From Saccharomycopsis fibuligera x Saccharomycopsis cf. fibuligera (taxonomy: Eukaryota; Ascomycota; Saccharomycetes; Ascoideales; Saccharomycopsidaceae): a stretch of DNA of 64,000 bases. The notes under the pieces were generated by a model. That model did not search any database. It was not told the origin of the DNA and was given only the letters and a program-made list of their open reading frames with translations. A program made the position numbers and the translations under genes. Below are positions 42,727 to 52,112 of this stretch, piece by piece; within the stretch, counting starts at the first letter, position 1, and the number at the start of each line of letters is the position of its first letter. The stretch lies in contig CP012813.1 of NCBI GenBank assembly GCA_001936135.1, forward strand, positions 1,922,001-1,986,000. The letters run 5' to 3'.

Positions 42727-45315
42727 TCAAATTCTCAACCACCGTTCAGCCTTTCTAACGCTCCCTTCCAAGATCCACAACCACTTGACAACATCTGCCT
42801 TAACACCATCTTCAATTGCCTCCGCTAAGCCTGGCAATGCTTGGCCAGCGTACCCGGTATTTCTCCCACTTGCGTAGACAACGTGTCTGAACCATGGACG
42901 GCCTTTCAATCCGCCATAATGCAAGAATAGCCTCTCCAAGTATTTGATCTTCAAGTTAAGCTTGGCGATTTGGCGCAAGAGTTTATATTTTTGCAATTGG
43001 AATACAGGGTTCCACCAGTGATTCGAAGCAGTGTTGCTTTCGAGGCTAGTTAGTTCGTCATCAAGGAGCGCAAGCTGAGTCTGGAGGGTGTTGCTGGTGG
43101 AAATGAATTTGGTGATTGAACGCTGAATAAATTCAATGGTTTGTGCAATTGTTTTCTTGTTTTTGCTTTTTCTCTTCTTGTCGGCATGGGCAACGAAATT
43201 AATCAAATCTGATTCAATACCGCTTTCTTCAAAAACTTGCAAGAGTTCTTTGTACTCAGCGGCATTAATTTCATCAATTGCCTCATTAGCAGCTGCAGCT
43301 TCATCTTCAATTTTAGCATTACTACTACTACCACCACTACTAGCACCACCACGACACTTTCTGGCCAGAGTGGTCTGATTCAACCAACTTTCTGGAATTT
43401 TAGCTGTCGTCTCATTGAAAAATTTGCTCAACAACTCTGCATTCTCCACTAACCCATACTTCAACCCTCTATTCTGCGCCACATCCAATGTCAAAAGACC
43501 CAAATATCTAGCTATAGTATTGTGGAACACGAACCCCGGGTCTGCAAACTCACTTATCCAGTGAAAAGAGTCATAGTTTGAATGATAGTGGTAGATTGGA
43601 TCCTGCGGGCCAGGAGTGAAGCCCAAGTCAAGTGATGGGATACCGAGGTGTTCTAAAAATACAGTGAAATCGGAGCCGCTTCCGAGAATCGAGATTTGTT
43701 TGTGATGTTTGTAAAAGTGGTCAAAGAGGGTGGCAGTACCAGCGGTGGCAGTGGACGGTGCTGACGGTGCTGATTCTTGACCAGACGGAGCCGCATCTTC
43801 AGCAACAGGATACAATATCTTCTTCGCGTTACGATTAAGCAAATCATAAAGCAACGGCGACCCTTGCAACTTCAATCTTTTCCCTGTTGTTGCGACATCC
43901 AAGTTCAAATATGCAACAACTTTTCTCTGTAATTCCTTATGGTGAAACTCACCAAACTCGGTGGATCCAATCAATCCGTACTCTTCGCCATCCCAGGAGG
44001 CGAACTTGATGGTTCTAAGTGGTTTCCAGCCAAACTTGGTTTGCAAATGTTGCAAGGCGCGAATAATCTCCAAGGTCACAGCACTGCCAGAGTTCGGGTC
44101 CCCGGCTCCACCTTTGATCCAAGCATCCCTATGGTTTCCGAGCAACACAACCTCGTTTTTCAAGTGGCCTTCGATCTCCCCATAAACGTTCCAGAGCTTG
44201 CTGATGTTGTAGGTCTGGTTGTTGTACAAGTTGAGTTTGAGGTGTGGGTTTGGCCCCACGTTGTAGCTCACATTGTGCAATGAGCCGTCCCACCCCTTGG
44301 ACTGGTCAAACTTGATGCCATGGCCGTTCAACTGCGCCAAGATTGGTTGCACTTCCTTGTAGCTGATTGGCAATGATGGGATCTTTGGAATGCTTCCGTG
44401 CGGATCAACCCTCTTCACATGGTCGCCTTTGGAAGGCCAGCCTGGCGTAGTTGGGTCTCCAGGGATCTGTGACAAGAACTGCACCGACCCTCTTTGCAAT
44501 GACGATGGGTTTCTAGCTGGACCATCGGGGTACGCTTTGTATCCGTTATCTTCCGTGATCTCCCCGTCGTCTGAAGGCTCAGAATAAATCAATACCCCAG
44601 CAGCACCGTACTGTTGGGCAAACTTCACCTTGAGACCACGGAAAATGCCGCCGTATCTAACAATGACAATCTTGCCATTGATGTCAACCCCCTGGCTGGC
44701 TAGCAACTCGAAATCTTGCAAGGTACCGTAGTTGGCGTAGATGTACTCTGCCGTGACGTTACCGTTGGCAGAGTATCCGTGGAACGAAGGAACCAAGTCG
44801 TCGCCTTGAGTGGTTGGATCTTCCTCTAGCTGGTCTTCCACAAGCGTGGGATGATAAACGACCAGTGTTTCATTGTTGGTAGTGCCCAAAAGCTTGAGAG
44901 AATTGCTCTCTGGATAGTTGATGTAAACATCAAAAGATTCAGCATGAACATTGCTGAGACCAAACTCTTTGAATTTCAGCTGTTGCCAGTTGACAAGATC
45001 CAAATTGGTGCCGGCCAAATGAGGAGCTTTGGTAAATTCCTTGGACCAGTTGGCGGCAAAGTTTGTCTTGGAAAGGATGTCAATGTACTCTTCCTCGAGG
45101 GTCAGTAGGGGGATTGGAGCGTGCAAGTGCAATGGCTCTTCATTGGCAAGTTGGGAAGATGCTAACTGCGAAGGAGCAGCAGCAGGAGAAGGAGATAATA
45201 AGTAGAATGCTCCGAGAACCGCGGCGGTGGAAATAAGGAGGCGAGAAAGGCGCCGAGTGAATGTTGATGGGGGAGAATGGGGGATGGTAGCGGTGTAGGA
45301 GTCTAACTTAGACAT
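42727..45315 (-). CDS. VPS70-like membrane M28 peptidase (gene A)
   Basis: An 862-residue type II membrane protein of the glutamate carboxypeptidase II/transferrin-receptor family (yeast Vps70, Tre1, Tre2). One membrane helix lies at about 27-45 (LLISTAAVLGAFYLL), then a protease-associated domain and the M28 domain. Zinc ligands expected for active enzymes seem present: His and Asp in GNHRDAWIKGGAGDPNSGSA (about 392-402), Glu-Glu in WDGEEYGLIGSTEFGE (about 442), Asp in YLNLDV (about 470) and His in HYHSNYDSFHW (about 575). A dimerisation-type helical domain closes the protein. Yeast Vps70 affects vacuolar sorting; the substrate is unknown. Residues 158-445 are encoded by DNA shared with gene B (53657-56221), while N- and C-terminal parts differ clearly. 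Confidence 0.9.
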   Translation of the reverse strand: MSKLDSYTATIPHSPPSTFTRRLSRLLISTAAVLGAFYLLSPSPAAAPSQLASSQLANEEPLHLHAPIPLLTLEEEYIDILSKTNFAANWSKEFTKAPHLAGTNLDLVNWQQLKFKEFGLSNVHAESFDVYINYPESNSLKLLGTTNNETLVVYHPTLVEDQLEEDPTTQGDDLVPSFHGYSANGNVTAEYIYANYGTLQDFELLASQGVDINGKIVIVRYGGIFRGLKVKFAQQYGAAGVLIYSEPSDDGEITEDNGYKAYPDGPARNPSSLQRGSVQFLSQIPGDPTTPGWPSKGDHVKRVDPHGSIPKIPSLPISYKEVQPILAQLNGHGIKFDQSKGWDGSLHNVSYNVGPNPHLKLNLYNNQTYNISKLWNVYGEIEGHLKNEVVLLGNHRDAWIKGGAGDPNSGSAVTLEIIRALQHLQTKFGWKPLRTIKFASWDGEEYGLIGSTEFGEFHHKELQRKVVAYLNLDVATTGKRLKLQGSPLLYDLLNRNAKKILYPVAEDAAPSGQESAPSAPSTATAGTATLFDHFYKHHKQISILGSGSDFTVFLEHLGIPSLDLGFTPGPQDPIYHYHSNYDSFHWISEFADPGFVFHNTIARYLGLLTLDVAQNRGLKYGLVENAELLSKFFNETTAKIPESWLNQTTLARKCRGGASSGGSSSNAKIEDEAAAANEAIDEINAAEYKELLQVFEESGIESDLINFVAHADKKRKSKNKKTIAQTIEFIQRSITKFISTSNTLQTQLALLDDELTSLESNTASNHWWNPVFQLQKYKLLRQIAKLNLKIKYLERLFLHYGGLKGRPWFRHVVYASGRNTGYAGQALPGLAEAIEDGVKADVVKWLWILEGSVRKAERWLRI
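43982..44844 (-). repeat. 863-bp inverted repeat, left arm (inside VPS70-like gene A)
   Basis: The reverse complement of this block matches 54242-55104. I compared several hundred bases directly and found no difference, and both strands' chance open frames are identical in the two copies, so identity is near or at 100%. At the edges it breaks off at once: CCCACG versus CCAACT before CTTGTGG on one side, GAAGAG versus GAAGAA then divergence on the other. The arms start at codon boundaries in both genes (residue 158 here). Confidence 0.93.
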
Positions 45316-46075
45316 TGTTGGTTTGGTGCAATGAGCAAGGGATAAAGAAGAAGAAGGAAAAAAGGAGCATCAGGAGGAAGGAGTAGGTGTGGGTTTTATA
45401 TAGTGTTTAGCGTATAGCAAACGATGGCTGCTACTAGTGGAGTAGAGATTAGTCGATAGGAAGTGATTGAATCGTTCAAGGATCGACGCTGTGGCTGATA
45501 ATGATAAGCTTCGGAGCAGCGAGTGGACCAGTGAAGGACAGTGCGAGAACAGCGGTGTGCTGTGCTGCTGTTGCTGCTATTGCTGTATAGTATACACAAT
45601 GTTTTACTAGCACTGGTTTCTTATATTCATTACTGCTCTACAATTGTGTCAACTGTCGTTGTTTATGGGAGTGTACTGCCATCATCCACTAATCGTTATA
45701 GCACTGCTTACTTACCTCTGCCATGGCAGCTATTCCCTCGGGCACTCACTCTCCACCACCTGGCGCAATTCTACTTGGTCCTTTCAACAATCCATAAACC
45801 CACTCGTTCTTCTTATTCTTCCATTCATCCCATCCGTTTCTCTATATTCTATCCATTCGCTCCATCACTCCTTCGATCACCGCTTGCAAATCGCTTTTTC
45901 TTCTCTTTCCGCTCTCACACAAAAATTATTTTCACTTTTCTCCTGTGGCAGAAATCAAAATTAAAAAATTAAAAAAAAAAAAAAAAAAAAAAAAATTTTT
46001 TTTTTTACAACTGAACAAAATCTTACATCCACCCAAGTCAACCACACACATTCTCCACAACACACCAACACAACA
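45316..46075. other. Shared upstream region of VPS70-like gene A and LHP1
   Basis: A divergent promoter of 760 bp. It contains a mirror tract of 25 A followed by 11 T (45971-46006), about 70 bp before the LHP1 ATG, a typical nucleosome-excluding element. Plus-strand frames at 45541-45972 follow pyrimidine-rich composition and are not accepted. Confidence 0.5.
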
Positions 46076-47188
46076 ATGAGTGATAACCAGACTACTCAAC
46101 CGGCTCCTGAAGCTCAAGCCCCGGCTGCTGCTGCTCCTGCTCCTGCTCCGGCTGCTGCTCCAGAACAAGCTTCTGCTCCTGCTCCTGCTGAATCCACCGA
46201 AGCAGCACCATCGGCTGCCGCAGTTGACACTGCTGCTCGCACTGCTCCTGCTGATGATGATGACAGTCATCTCACCGAAGAAGAACAAATCATCAAGCAA
46301 GTCGAATTCTACTTCTCTGACAGCAACCTTCCAAATGACAAATTTCTCTGGCGTCAAGTGCAAAGCAGTGCTCCTGAAGGCTACGTGCCAATCAGCACCA
46401 TTGCTCAATTCTCCCGCATGAAGAAATTTAGACCTTTGGAAAAAATTGTTGATGCCCTCAAGAAGTCCACCTTCCTTACCGTCAGCGACAATAACGAGCT
46501 TGTCAAACGTAAAGTCCCATTATTACCACCGTCTGAAGATGAAGTGAAAAACGCGTTCCAGCGCTCCATTTATGCCAAAGGTTTTCCAACCGATGACCCA
46601 GAAGTGGACACCCAACCATTCCAGATCGAAGTGGAGAATTTCTTTTCCCAGTTTGGTCAAACGAAACAAGTCAGATTAAGAAGAAATTACAAAATCAAGC
46701 CAGCCAATGCGGAAATCACCGAAGAAAATAAAAACAAATGGATTGACAGTTATACGCCGGGCAAAGAAGGCCAGTCGCAAACTAGATTCAAAGGTAGTGT
46801 CTTTGTTGAATTCAGCACTGCTAAAGAAGCAGCAAACTTTTTGACGTTGGATCCAAAACCCAAATTCAGAGGCAAGTACGAACTTTTGACCATGAGTAAG
46901 CCTGCTTATGTGGAAATGAAAGGTGCTGAACATCAATTCAAGAATGGTAAAAGCAGCGGATTCAACAGAGGCCCAGGAGGTGAAGGTGCTGGGAGAGGTG
47001 GTTTCAGAGGTGGCAGAGGCGGTAGAGGCGGCAGAGGCGGCTTCAGAGGTGGAAGAGGTGGCAGAGGTGGCAGAGGTGGTTCCAGAGGTGGTTCCAGAGG
47101 CGGTAGAGGTGGTTCTGGTGCTAATTCCAGTCCACTTCCAGTTAGAGGCAGAGGTGTGAGCAGAGGTGGTATCACTAAACCTCAGTGA
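46076..47188 (+). CDS. LHP1: La protein Lhp1 (binds 3' ends of Pol III transcripts)
   Basis: A 370-residue La-family RNA-binding protein of the nucleus that shields UUU-OH 3' ends of pre-tRNA and other small RNAs. After an Ala/Pro-rich acidic N-terminus there is a La motif at about 62-150 (EEQIIKQVEFYFSDSNLPND, then FLWRQVQ, FSRMKKFRPLEKIVDALKKS), then an RRM at about 165-280 (RSIYAKGFPTDD, VFVEFSTAKEAANFL). A run of GGFRGGRGG RGG-box repeats (about 300-365) ends the protein. La motif plus adjacent RRM fits Lhp1 better than Sro9/Slf1. The RGG tail is not present in S. cerevisiae Lhp1 (275 residues). Confidence 0.93.
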   Translation: MSDNQTTQPAPEAQAPAAAAPAPAPAAAPEQASAPAPAESTEAAPSAAAVDTAARTAPADDDDSHLTEEEQIIKQVEFYFSDSNLPNDKFLWRQVQSSAPEGYVPISTIAQFSRMKKFRPLEKIVDALKKSTFLTVSDNNELVKRKVPLLPPSEDEVKNAFQRSIYAKGFPTDDPEVDTQPFQIEVENFFSQFGQTKQVRLRRNYKIKPANAEITEENKNKWIDSYTPGKEGQSQTRFKGSVFVEFSTAKEAANFLTLDPKPKFRGKYELLTMSKPAYVEMKGAEHQFKNGKSSGFNRGPGGEGAGRGGFRGGRGGRGGRGGFRGGRGGRGGRGGSRGGSRGGRGGSGANSSPLPVRGRGVSRGGITKPQ

Positions 47189-47630
47189 GTTGGTTACAAC
47201 CAAGAGCAATAAGGAAGCTACAGAATCAATTTGGATAGTCAGTCAGATTATTTAGAGTGATTGAGTGATGAGCGCGTTGCATAAATAACTTTCTTAAAAG
47301 CGATGAAAATCTTCCCAGATCCAAGTCCCCCTTTGAGTAAGTTTTTTCTCGAATAAAATCATTTTTCAAGTACAATATACAATTCTTTCTGCTTGCTCAT
47401 GACATTGCTCCTATGAAATCACTGTCATATGCTGCTGCTTCTGCTGCTGCTGCTGCTGCTGCAGTTTTTGTTGTTGGTTCTCCCTACCTTTCTTATTTCC
47501 TATTCGCCCCAACATTAGACTGTACTATCTGTACCTTTCTTCTCTTTTTCTTGTATCTTGTCTTGACTCGATCATCATATTGTTTTTATCGCACTTCATG
47601 TTCATTTATTTTTGTATTTACTATTACTAT

Positions 47631-47724
<94 letters not shown>

Positions 47725-48378
47725 CAACTATTCATGTTTTATGTTAGACGTTTTCATCAACCTACATGCTCTGTAACCATTGCTTTTCTCTATGCGTTTC
47801 TTTTAATTTACCTTGTCTTGTTTTGTCTTCGGTTTTTCTTGTTTTATTGTACTGCTTCTTTGTTTTGTTGTTTTTGAACTAGAATGTTTGTCATTTTGTC
47901 ACCTTGATACTGTCGAGCCGCCACCTCGTGCACCGGTAACACTGAGAAAGCCGTCAAGGTTACTTAACTGACGTGACAATCCTGCAAAGAGATTTGAAGC
48001 AGTTACAGAACAGTAGCTATTTGTTTTGTTTTGTTTTGTTTTTTTTTTTTTTTTTCTTTAAGATGTTAATAAACCTTTCTCTAATGAAACAGCCAGAAAT
48101 GCTTACTTTATGCTATTCGGGGCTCTCCGCGTGTCAATTGACAACATCTGCTCTTAGAGTAAATAATAATTCCGGGTAACTGCGGTTCAGAAGACCCGGT
48201 TGTTTGGTATTTAGAAATTTATAATTTGCAGCCCAAAAAGTTGAATACAAACTAGAAACCCTATAGAGGCCATCATCGTCATCATTATTATCATCATCCG
48301 TATACGCATCTACATCGCCACGGTCTTGCCTCCATTGTATCGTATCATATCTGATCACAACACGTCACATCACATTGC
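47189..48378. other. 1.2-kb intergenic region between LHP1 and PRP9
   Basis: Contains a long TAC microsatellite (47631-47721), a short CTG-type run near 47430-47462 and a T-tract near 48039-48056. A 154-codon frame (47413-47877) is created by these repeats and is not accepted as a gene. Confidence 0.5.
47631..47721. repeat. (TAC)n microsatellite, about 30 units
   Basis: An uninterrupted trinucleotide run of about 91 bp in non-coding DNA downstream of LHP1, preceded by two interrupted ATT/ACT units. Likely to be length-polymorphic. Confidence 0.97.
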
Positions 48379-50268
48379 ATGACAATGTCGCAAATAGAAG
48401 ATCAAAGAAGCTCTTTGGAGGAGCTCGAAGTAATTGAGTCCGCCATTGCTGACAGAATACAACGAAACCCCAGCATCTACGTTGGTTCAACTGCCAACGT
48501 AGACCACGGGATCTTAAATACAAATAAAAAGAGACCTTTAAAAGAAGTTCTCATCCAACGTAACGAGATCGATCTTTTTGTGAAGAGATACAAGCGGATA
48601 TGTTTAGAGTTGCAACTGCAGATCCAGAGTGCATCAACAAGAGCCGCGATCGAATCACTTAAAGATGCCAAATTTGAATTTAAACTGTTTGATGAGATGT
48701 TTAGCCAGTTGAAGAAAACTCATTCGGAGTCGCTTAGTGGTAAAGCAGAGACAATCTCTAGCTTGTATGAGATTGGTAGTGCTAATTTTGAGTCTCAGCA
48801 GCAACAAAACCAGCAACAGCAGCAGCAGCAGCAGCAGCAAATCGTGCCCTCGTTGCCTAATATTCCTATTGCCCCACATCAGAATAATAACAGTAATAAC
48901 AACAATAATGATAGCACCAGCGGCCAGCTACAGCAAACTAGAAAAACCATTCTCAGTAAGTTTGCATCCGGTTTCAAAATAGACTCGACATTCTCACTTG
49001 AAGAACAATACGGAAAATTTCTCGATTTGATCAAATTCCACGAATCATGGCTAAACTTGCCTGGGCTTTCTGATGCAAGTCGAGCAAACTACTTGCAGTA
49101 TTTGAATATTTTTAGCAAATTGGGCTTGAAGTATCTTCAGGATGAAAATAACCCCAATAGTTCGTTGAAGAGAGAAACGCAAGAATATTTTGCCTATGTT
49201 CGAGACTTGGCTGACTATTTGGTGGGATTTTTGCAGAGAACACAAGTTCTTTCAGGGCCAGAAAGGATCATTTACAAGATTAAGCAAGTGGATTTTGAGC
49301 GAGAATGGGCGTCGTTGTTGGAAAAGTACATTAACAAAAGTAACTCGGCTGTCGAGGAAGCCAGTGGTGGTGCTTTGTTTTGTAAAGCGTGCAAGAAGTC
49401 ATTTGCTAAGCAGTCGGTGTTCGACGGTCATTTGAAAGGAAAGAAACATATTAAGAATGAAAAGAGATTGGCAGAATCTGGGGATTTAGCAACAACGGAT
49501 GCTGATATCAACGATAGCAATAGCAAAAATATAGAACGAGAAAAAGAATTATCTCTCAATGAATTTTTGATCCGTTCATTAGCTCAATTTTTGGAAAAAC
49601 AAATCAAAGACACAAGATTAAACGTTGAAAGAAAACAAGCTTTAACAAACAAGGAAAGAATAGAAGAAACTAAACAACTTTTATCTCAAATTGATAATGA
49701 AGATTTTCCTCCAGATGATGATGATGATGATGATGGCCATACTGGCACTAGTGGCTTTAATGGCAACGGCAATGACCATTCAGATGATGAGAATAATGGT
49801 GATGTTGCTAATCCGTTAAAACTACCCTTGGATCTAGATGGTAAACCTATTCCTTACTGGCTATGGAAACTACAAGGCTTGGACCACGAATATCAATGTG
49901 AAATTTGTGGCAATTTCAAATACGCAGGGCGGAAAATTTATGACAAGCATTTCATGGAACAACGTCACATATATGGGTTGAAATGTCTAGGTATTCAAAT
50001 TAATCCAAATAACCAAGGCAACGGTAATAGCAGCAGTGGTGGCGCTGGTAACGGTAACAGTGACAACATATCATCATCGGAGATAATGCTAGCATTTAAA
50101 GGCATAACCCAAATTGAAGAAGCTACTAAACTTTGGAGTAAGTTGAAGAAAGACTTAAGAATGAAGGGTGCCTCGGGGAATGAAAATATTATTGAAGTGG
50201 AAGATGAGGAAGGTAATGTTATGAGTGTTAAAGTTTATGAAGATTTGAAAAAACAAGGGTTAATTTGA
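48379..50268 (+). CDS. PRP9: Splicing factor Prp9 (SF3a60)
   Basis: A 629-residue (627 if the second ATG at 48385 is used) subunit of the SF3a complex in the U2 snRNP, required for prespliceosome assembly. The N-terminal helical region (SSLEELEVIESAIADRI) and SF3a60-type middle are followed by a C2H2 finger at about 333-355 (FCKACKKSFAKQSVFDGHLK) and the diagnostic C-terminal part: IPYWLWKLQGLDHEYQCEIC, then GNFKYAGRKIYDKHFMEQRH (second zinc finger at about 506-535), then LKCLGI and ITQIEEATKLWSKLKKD, as in all SF3a60 proteins. Gln and Asn runs around 135-170 and an Asp run near 450 are local expansions. Confidence 0.96.
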   Translation: MTMSQIEDQRSSLEELEVIESAIADRIQRNPSIYVGSTANVDHGILNTNKKRPLKEVLIQRNEIDLFVKRYKRICLELQLQIQSASTRAAIESLKDAKFEFKLFDEMFSQLKKTHSESLSGKAETISSLYEIGSANFESQQQQNQQQQQQQQQQIVPSLPNIPIAPHQNNNSNNNNNDSTSGQLQQTRKTILSKFASGFKIDSTFSLEEQYGKFLDLIKFHESWLNLPGLSDASRANYLQYLNIFSKLGLKYLQDENNPNSSLKRETQEYFAYVRDLADYLVGFLQRTQVLSGPERIIYKIKQVDFEREWASLLEKYINKSNSAVEEASGGALFCKACKKSFAKQSVFDGHLKGKKHIKNEKRLAESGDLATTDADINDSNSKNIEREKELSLNEFLIRSLAQFLEKQIKDTRLNVERKQALTNKERIEETKQLLSQIDNEDFPPDDDDDDDGHTGTSGFNGNGNDHSDDENNGDVANPLKLPLDLDGKPIPYWLWKLQGLDHEYQCEICGNFKYAGRKIYDKHFMEQRHIYGLKCLGIQINPNNQGNGNSSSGGAGNGNSDNISSSEIMLAFKGITQIEEATKLWSKLKKDLRMKGASGNENIIEVEDEEGNVMSVKVYEDLKKQGLI

Positions 50269-51294
50269 TTATAGGCTGTGTATTATGAAAAGTTTTGATA
50301 AAGAATATGTACGATATTTATCATTTTTTTATGATAAAACATGTATGATAATACTGAGAATACCAATATAGGATAGGTTTGTAAAAATAATTGTAAATTC
50401 CGGTAGGGTATAGAAGTAAGTAAAGTGAATCTCGCAAGAGCCGCAAGAGCCGCCAAGCATGTCTATCAATATGTCGAATTTTGACTTGAAGTTCAACTTG
50501 CTTGAGATGTCGAAAAGCTATTACCAAAGGGTTTCAATTATACATTTGTAATTTTCTTTATACAATTTTAAGTTATCAGTTGTGTTGCTTCTGGGTGTGA
50601 TAATTACTTTGAAATTGATGATGAGTTTAGTCAACGATGGTTGATGGTACTCATAGAATTGGTAGCTGGGATTTCATTATGTAAACTAAATCTTTTATTT
50701 TATGTTTGTGCAAGTGTGAATCTGAAGAAGATACCCTAGAGGAAGGAGAATCTTGCTTGGAAATAACAGGGGTCTCATTGTATTTCATCATAAAATTTTT
50801 AGTCAGAAGTTAATGAAGCGTTTAAAGATATATTATCATACTCCGCACTCATCTTCTCCTTAGTTTGTTTCCTGGGTTCAGTTTGTCTTTATCGCCATTA
50901 ATTTACTTCTTAGTAACCGGAAATTGGTCGATTCTGCTTGCTAATAAATAACTTCATCTATACCCGTTCAGCTTCCGCGCATCTCCTTATGATGGTGTTT
51001 ACAGTTCAATTTTCACTTCAAAATTACGGCACTTTGCTTCCATTTTGTTACATCACCCTTTGGGAAAAAATTTCAAGACAATTTGGTTGGTGAGCAAATT
51101 TAATGCACAGAAAGACACACAAACATGCTGCCAGCGTAGAACGTTCACCGCTAATATAATTGTATGCGAAACAAGAGAAAAAAAAGGGCAGATGTAAAGA
51201 GAAGCTAAGTAATATCATTGAAGAGATATACTCTGAGGATATTTACAATTGAAAAGCGTGCTGAAAAGAAAGAAAAAAAAGTTCAAAAAAAGAA
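50269..51294. other. Gene-poor stretch downstream of PRP9
   Basis: AT-rich with no credible open frame. CGCAAGAGCC occurs as a small direct duplication near 50433-50452. The last 100 bp hold A-rich tracts that serve as the Pol III terminator of the minus-strand tRNA. Confidence 0.4.
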
Positions 51295-51377
51295 CTCCTC
51301 ATCAGGGGCTCGAACCCTGGACATTTCGGTTCCTTATTTCTAAAAGCCGAACGCTCTACCAACTGAGCTAATAAGGA
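51295..51377 (-). tRNA. tRNA-Lys (anticodon TTT) with 10-nt intron
   Basis: Minus-strand cloverleaf of 73 nt plus intron: acceptor TCCTTAT/ATGAGGA with discriminator G, D-arm GCTC/GAGC with AGTTGGTA, anticodon stem TTCGG/CCGAA, loop beginning CTTTTA (anticodon TTT) and T-arm CAGGG/CCCTG with TTCGAGC. The ten bases GAAATAAGGA after position 37 are the intron, at the canonical place. The mature sequence is nearly that of S. cerevisiae tRNA-Lys(UUU), which also has an intron. T-runs follow on the transcribed strand below 51295. Confidence 0.96.
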
Positions 51378-51786
51378 CGGAGTTATTTTTGTTCAATTTA
51401 AGAGTCAATTTATTAAACTATATAAATCTTGTAGGCCTGAATCTGGGTGAAAAAAAAAAATGATGGTAATAAGTTGGTATTGAAGTGAGATCCCTTTCTT
51501 TTTATCTGTCGACAGCAAAGCAATGACCCTCAAAAAAAAAAATTAAAAAAAGTAAAATATCATTCATCCTAGACTATAATCTCTCCTATATCTATTTCAA
51601 ATCCAAAAGATACATTAAAGTCTAACTAATACTAACGGGGTTTTCACTTGTATAAGTTTCCCCTATATACTAACAACTGAACTATACTGTATATACTATA
51701 TAGATAAGTTTATAAGATTCTATTTTCTATCGTTTATATAGAAATAATAAATCGATATTGTGTGTGAAAAAAAAAAAAAATAATAA
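51378..51786. other. Intergenic with first copy of a 57-bp LINE-derived unit
   Basis: Contains the unit at 51475-51531 followed by poly(A). The rest is AT-rich with two TACTAAC motifs that I do not link to any intron. Confidence 0.45.
51475..51531 (+). repeat. 57-bp unit, copy 1, ends in poly(A)
   Basis: It starts TTGGTATTGAAGTGAGA and ends GCAATGACCCTC, directly followed by A-rich DNA. It matches 52113-52169 over its full length with a few changes, and 51946-51993 over the last 48 bp. Confidence 0.8.
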
Positions 51787-52075
51787 AGGCACCAACTACG
51801 AAGTACAATCGGATACATTCATCTGAGCAATAAGACAGGCCCGTTCTTCCCCTGAACCAAGGTACCTTACAAGGAAACCCAATCAGCCCATCGCTTTTCG
51901 TATTGACGGTTGAGCCCCTTCTACGGAATGTTGAGAAAAATCTACAAGTGAGACCCTTTCTTTTTATCTGTCGGCAACAAATCAATGACCCTCCCACCTA
52001 CGGAAAGATGAAGACTTTGATTGGAGAGCCGTTCCAATCTCTAGTCTTATTTACTACATCACCACGGTAAAGAGT
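51787..52075 (+). mobile_element. LINE reverse-transcriptase fragment (L1/Zorro-like), finger-palm part
   Basis: Read in one frame, the plus strand encodes LNQGTLQGNPISPSLF then VLTVEPLLRNVEKN (about 51840-51945), the conserved reverse-transcriptase block that precedes the catalytic motif in non-LTR elements (QG-x-x-x-SP-x-LF-x-L-x-x-EPL). The frame has a stop ahead of the block (about 51828) and another near 52068, so it is a degraded fragment. The 57-bp unit's second copy (51946-51993) falls inside this coding sequence, which shows that the unit derives from the LINE. Candida species have such L1-like elements (Zorro). Confidence 0.7.
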
Positions 52076-52112
52076 TAGATGACACTAATGTGTTATCTTA
52101 GTGAGTGGAAGA

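Noticed and set aside
47413-47877. 154-codon frame downstream of LHP1
   Set aside because: Built from CTG and TAC repeats giving poly-Ala and poly-Thr; no conserved part.
51625-51680. Two TACTAAC motifs as branch points of an unseen spliced gene
   Set aside because: No matching donor with an upstream exon and no downstream coding exon found.
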